Part shown: positions 62,554 through 64,000 of the stretch, piece by piece | How the letters are laid out: the number at the start of each line of letters is the position of its first letter | Numbering within the stretch: position 1 is the first letter of the stretch | Assembly: GCA_900317155.1 (NCBI GenBank) | Contig: ONFO01000030.1 | Coordinates: forward strand, 1-64,000 | Length of the DNA stretch: 64,000 nt | Source: an uncultured Bacteroidales bacterium | GTDB lineage: Bacteria > Bacteroidota > Bacteroidia > Bacteroidales > F082 | Direction: 5' to 3' | The notes under the pieces: generated by a model | The model's input: the letters and a program-made list of their open reading frames with translations, nothing else | Database searches by the model: none | What the model was told of the DNA's origin: nothing | Position numbers and translations under genes: made by a program

Positions 62554-62652
62554 CAAAAAAGAAAAACCGAAAAAAGAGAAAAAATCTTTCCTCGTGTAAA
62601 ATAATAACGGAAAGGTAGCGTTCTAAGGTAAAGTCAAACCTAAAAAACGCCT

Positions 62653-62850
62653 ATGAGAAATAGCTACACCTCTTACCTTTCATCCGTTGACGACGACATA
62701 TTAGTATCACAAATCAAAAGCGTTTTCGAGAGAGAGAGCGAGAATCAAAGACCTAGCCGCAATGTCATGCAGTTCCTTATGGGTTATGCCGCTGCCTACG
62801 ACACGGTGAACACCGGACTGATGGGGCAGGTCGCCTACATGAACAACTAA
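62653..62850 (+). CDS. Small protein of unknown function after the sigma factor gene
   Basis: 65 aa (MRNSYTSYLSSVDDDILVSQ, then a helical IKSVFERESENQRPSRNVM and QFLMGYAAAYDTV). No signal peptide or membrane segment is seen. It is followed by a strong terminator, and the region between it and the sigma factor gene contains the palindrome, so the two may share a transcript. I believe small proteins of this type recur downstream of sigma factor genes in Bacteroidetes, but that is a memory and not checked here. Confidence 0.7.
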   Translation: MRNSYTSYLSSVDDDILVSQIKSVFERESENQRPSRNVMQFLMGYAAAYDTVNTGLMGQVAYMNN

Positions 62851-62870
62851 GTCATTCGGATGATGAAGAC

Positions 62871-62899
62871 AAAAAGCCGCTGATTCAGCGGCTTTTTTT
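62871..62899 (+). terminator. Terminator after the small protein gene
   Basis: GCCGCTG stem, ATT loop, CAGCGGC stem, followed by seven T residues, preceded by five A residues (works in both directions). Confidence 0.92.
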
Positions 62900-62938
62900 G
62901 TGCCTACATCGGCAGCATCAATTGATTTTCATAACGAA

Positions 62939-64000
62939 TTATTGGTAAGTACCCCAATCTTTCCAAGAAACATAATCTATCCCGTTTATGTTACAGGAGA
63001 GGTCGCCTAAATAGAAAACTGCGCCACGACTTCCGTCTTCGCCACGAAGTGTAAGATAGTCTCGGGTGTTTTTCGAAAGCTTTTGTTCGGCCTCGATAGT
63101 ACTCTTTATTTCTATGGCGAAAGTATGTTTCCAGTCGGCAATAATATCAACCTCAAAGCCTTTCAGGTCACGGTAATACGTCAAATTAGGTTGCTTGCCG
63201 TGATTGAGTCTGGCTTTTAACAACTCACCGAGCGCAAAAGTCTCCACGATGGCTCCTTTGTTTGGGTGCAGAATTAGTTCTTCCACCGTCTCAATCCGCA
63301 GCAAATGACAAAGCAGCCCCGAATCCATGAAATACATTTTTGGGGTTTTGACTAATGTCTTTCCAAGGTTTTGACAGTCAGGTTCTAAGAAATGGATTAG
63401 AAACGATGATTCCAAGATAGAGAGCCATTGTTTTACGGTTGGAGCGGATACGCCGATGCCCCGGGCAATGCTATCCATCGAGAGCATTTGACCGCTATAA
63501 ATGGCGCAAATCTGTATGAACTTCTTGAACACAGACAAATTGCTATAATTGATTTGGCCTTCAACATCCAAATCGAGGTAGGTGTCCACATAACTGTTGA
63601 ACCAATCGTCTAATGTGAAATGTTTATCTGGGTCGCGCAAAGGTGGATAAAAACCTTTGAAAATAGCTTCATATACGTTGCTATCCAACAAGTTGTTGTG
63701 TTTTAATTCCTCGATGGAGAAAGGAAGCAATTTCAGGAAAGCTGCACGTCCAGCCAAAGAATCGGTCATGTTTTGCTTCAGGTTGAATTGGTTGGAACCC
63801 GTAAGAATGAACTTTCCGGGTGTATAAACCCCTTGATCCACATAATATTTGACCGCATCAAAAATCTCGGGTACCTTTTGGGCCTCGTCGATGATGGCGC
63901 CATTAGGGAAGGCCAATAGGAAGTCCATCGGATTGGCGGCAGCCATTTCCCGGAAAGCCTTGTCGTCAAACGAAACATATCGTTTTTCAGGAAAAGCCAT
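62939..64000 (-). CDS. AAA_14/DUF4143 family ATPase (4), cut by the window edge
   Basis: 353 aa visible; the N-terminus with Walker A lies beyond 64000. Walker B GAIIDEAQKV, ILTGSNQFNLKQNMTDSLAG and the DUF4143 core FEVDIIADWKHTFAIEIKS (a full D-x-E-x-K-like set) are seen. The ATG at the window edge may be internal. Its upstream DNA is not visible, so the presence of a repeat array cannot be tested here. Confidence 0.85.
   Translation of the reverse strand: MAFPEKRYVSFDDKAFREMAAANPMDFLLAFPNGAIIDEAQKVPEIFDAVKYYVDQGVYTPGKFILTGSNQFNLKQNMTDSLAGRAAFLKLLPFSIEELKHNNLLDSNVYEAIFKGFYPPLRDPDKHFTLDDWFNSYVDTYLDLDVEGQINYSNLSVFKKFIQICAIYSGQMLSMDSIARGIGVSAPTVKQWLSILESSFLIHFLEPDCQNLGKTLVKTPKMYFMDSGLLCHLLRIETVEELILHPNKGAIVETFALGELLKARLNHGKQPNLTYYRDLKGFEVDIIADWKHTFAIEIKSTIEAEQKLSKNTRDYLTLRGEDGSRGAVFYLGDLSCNINGIDYVSWKDWGTYQ

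Noticed and set aside
1-64000. tRNA, rRNA, riboswitch or insertion sequence genes
   Set aside because: No cloverleaf, conserved rRNA segment, known aptamer or transposase frame was recognised by eye; a covariance search would be needed to exclude small RNAs.

Overview
The window looks like a chromosomal segment from a Bacteroidota genome, most likely order Bacteroidales and host-associated. The clues are secreted proteases with type IX secretion (T9SS) C-terminal sorting domains, BACON and DUF1566/Lcl surface domains, many lipoprotein signals, fucose and galactose metabolism, and promoters of the Bacteroidetes type (TAnnTTTG at about -7, TTG or TTTG at about -33). No rRNA, tRNA, CRISPR array or recognisable transposase gene was seen.

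Layout. 1-9.4 kb: a gingipain-like C25 protease, two GH3 beta-glycosidases and meso-diaminopimelate dehydrogenase. 9.4-16.6 kb: an acyltransferase with an unknown membrane protein, then two secreted DUF1566 proteins, one a 1418-aa repeat protein. 16.6-25.5 kb: M13 peptidase, DnaX, a deacetylase/FemAB-like pair and a prolyl oligopeptidase. 25.9-29.4 kb: a DpnII-type (GATC) restriction-modification operon carrying an extra unknown gene. 29.4-33.1 kb: an accessory zone with a dense hairpin array, an AAA ATPase (AAA_14/DUF4143), a damaged hipBA module and a duplicated 3' end of the topoisomerase gene. 33-37.3 kb: ParE, a flippase and an esterase with LysM. 37.4-43.3 kb: a galactose operon (galK, nucleotidyltransferase, galM, sugar MFS) and a membrane-bound AraC regulator. 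43.5-49.7 kb: membrane proteins and a trio of related lipoproteins. 49.8-55.8 kb: M64 peptidase translationally coupled to a GH29 fucosidase, a UDG-family protein, a sirtuin, a probable toxin-antitoxin pair and a YbaK-type deacylase. 55.9-64 kb: UvrA, three more AAA_14/DUF4143 ATPases, an ECF sigma factor and a small conserved partner.

The most interesting non-coding signals are three. First, each of the three complete AAA_14/DUF4143 ATPase genes has its own unrelated set of 15-22 bp repeats at fixed spacing (33, 34 or 40 bp) lying over its promoter, which looks like gene-specific autoregulation by a protein family of unknown function. Second, about ten different short hairpins lie head to tail in about 330 bp (29410-29738). 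Third, two families of structured elements sit 0-13 nt after stop codons: four imperfect palindromes built from 6-8 bp units, and two MITE-like elements of about 128 bp. The hipBA module lies between two copies of the parE 3' end, and hipA is frameshifted, so this looks like an old insertion in decay.

The secreted peptidases, the fucosidase, the GH3 enzymes and the galactose operon together fit a lifestyle of host or dietary glycoprotein and polysaccharide degradation. Domain names are recognised from sequence memory, and no database search was run.
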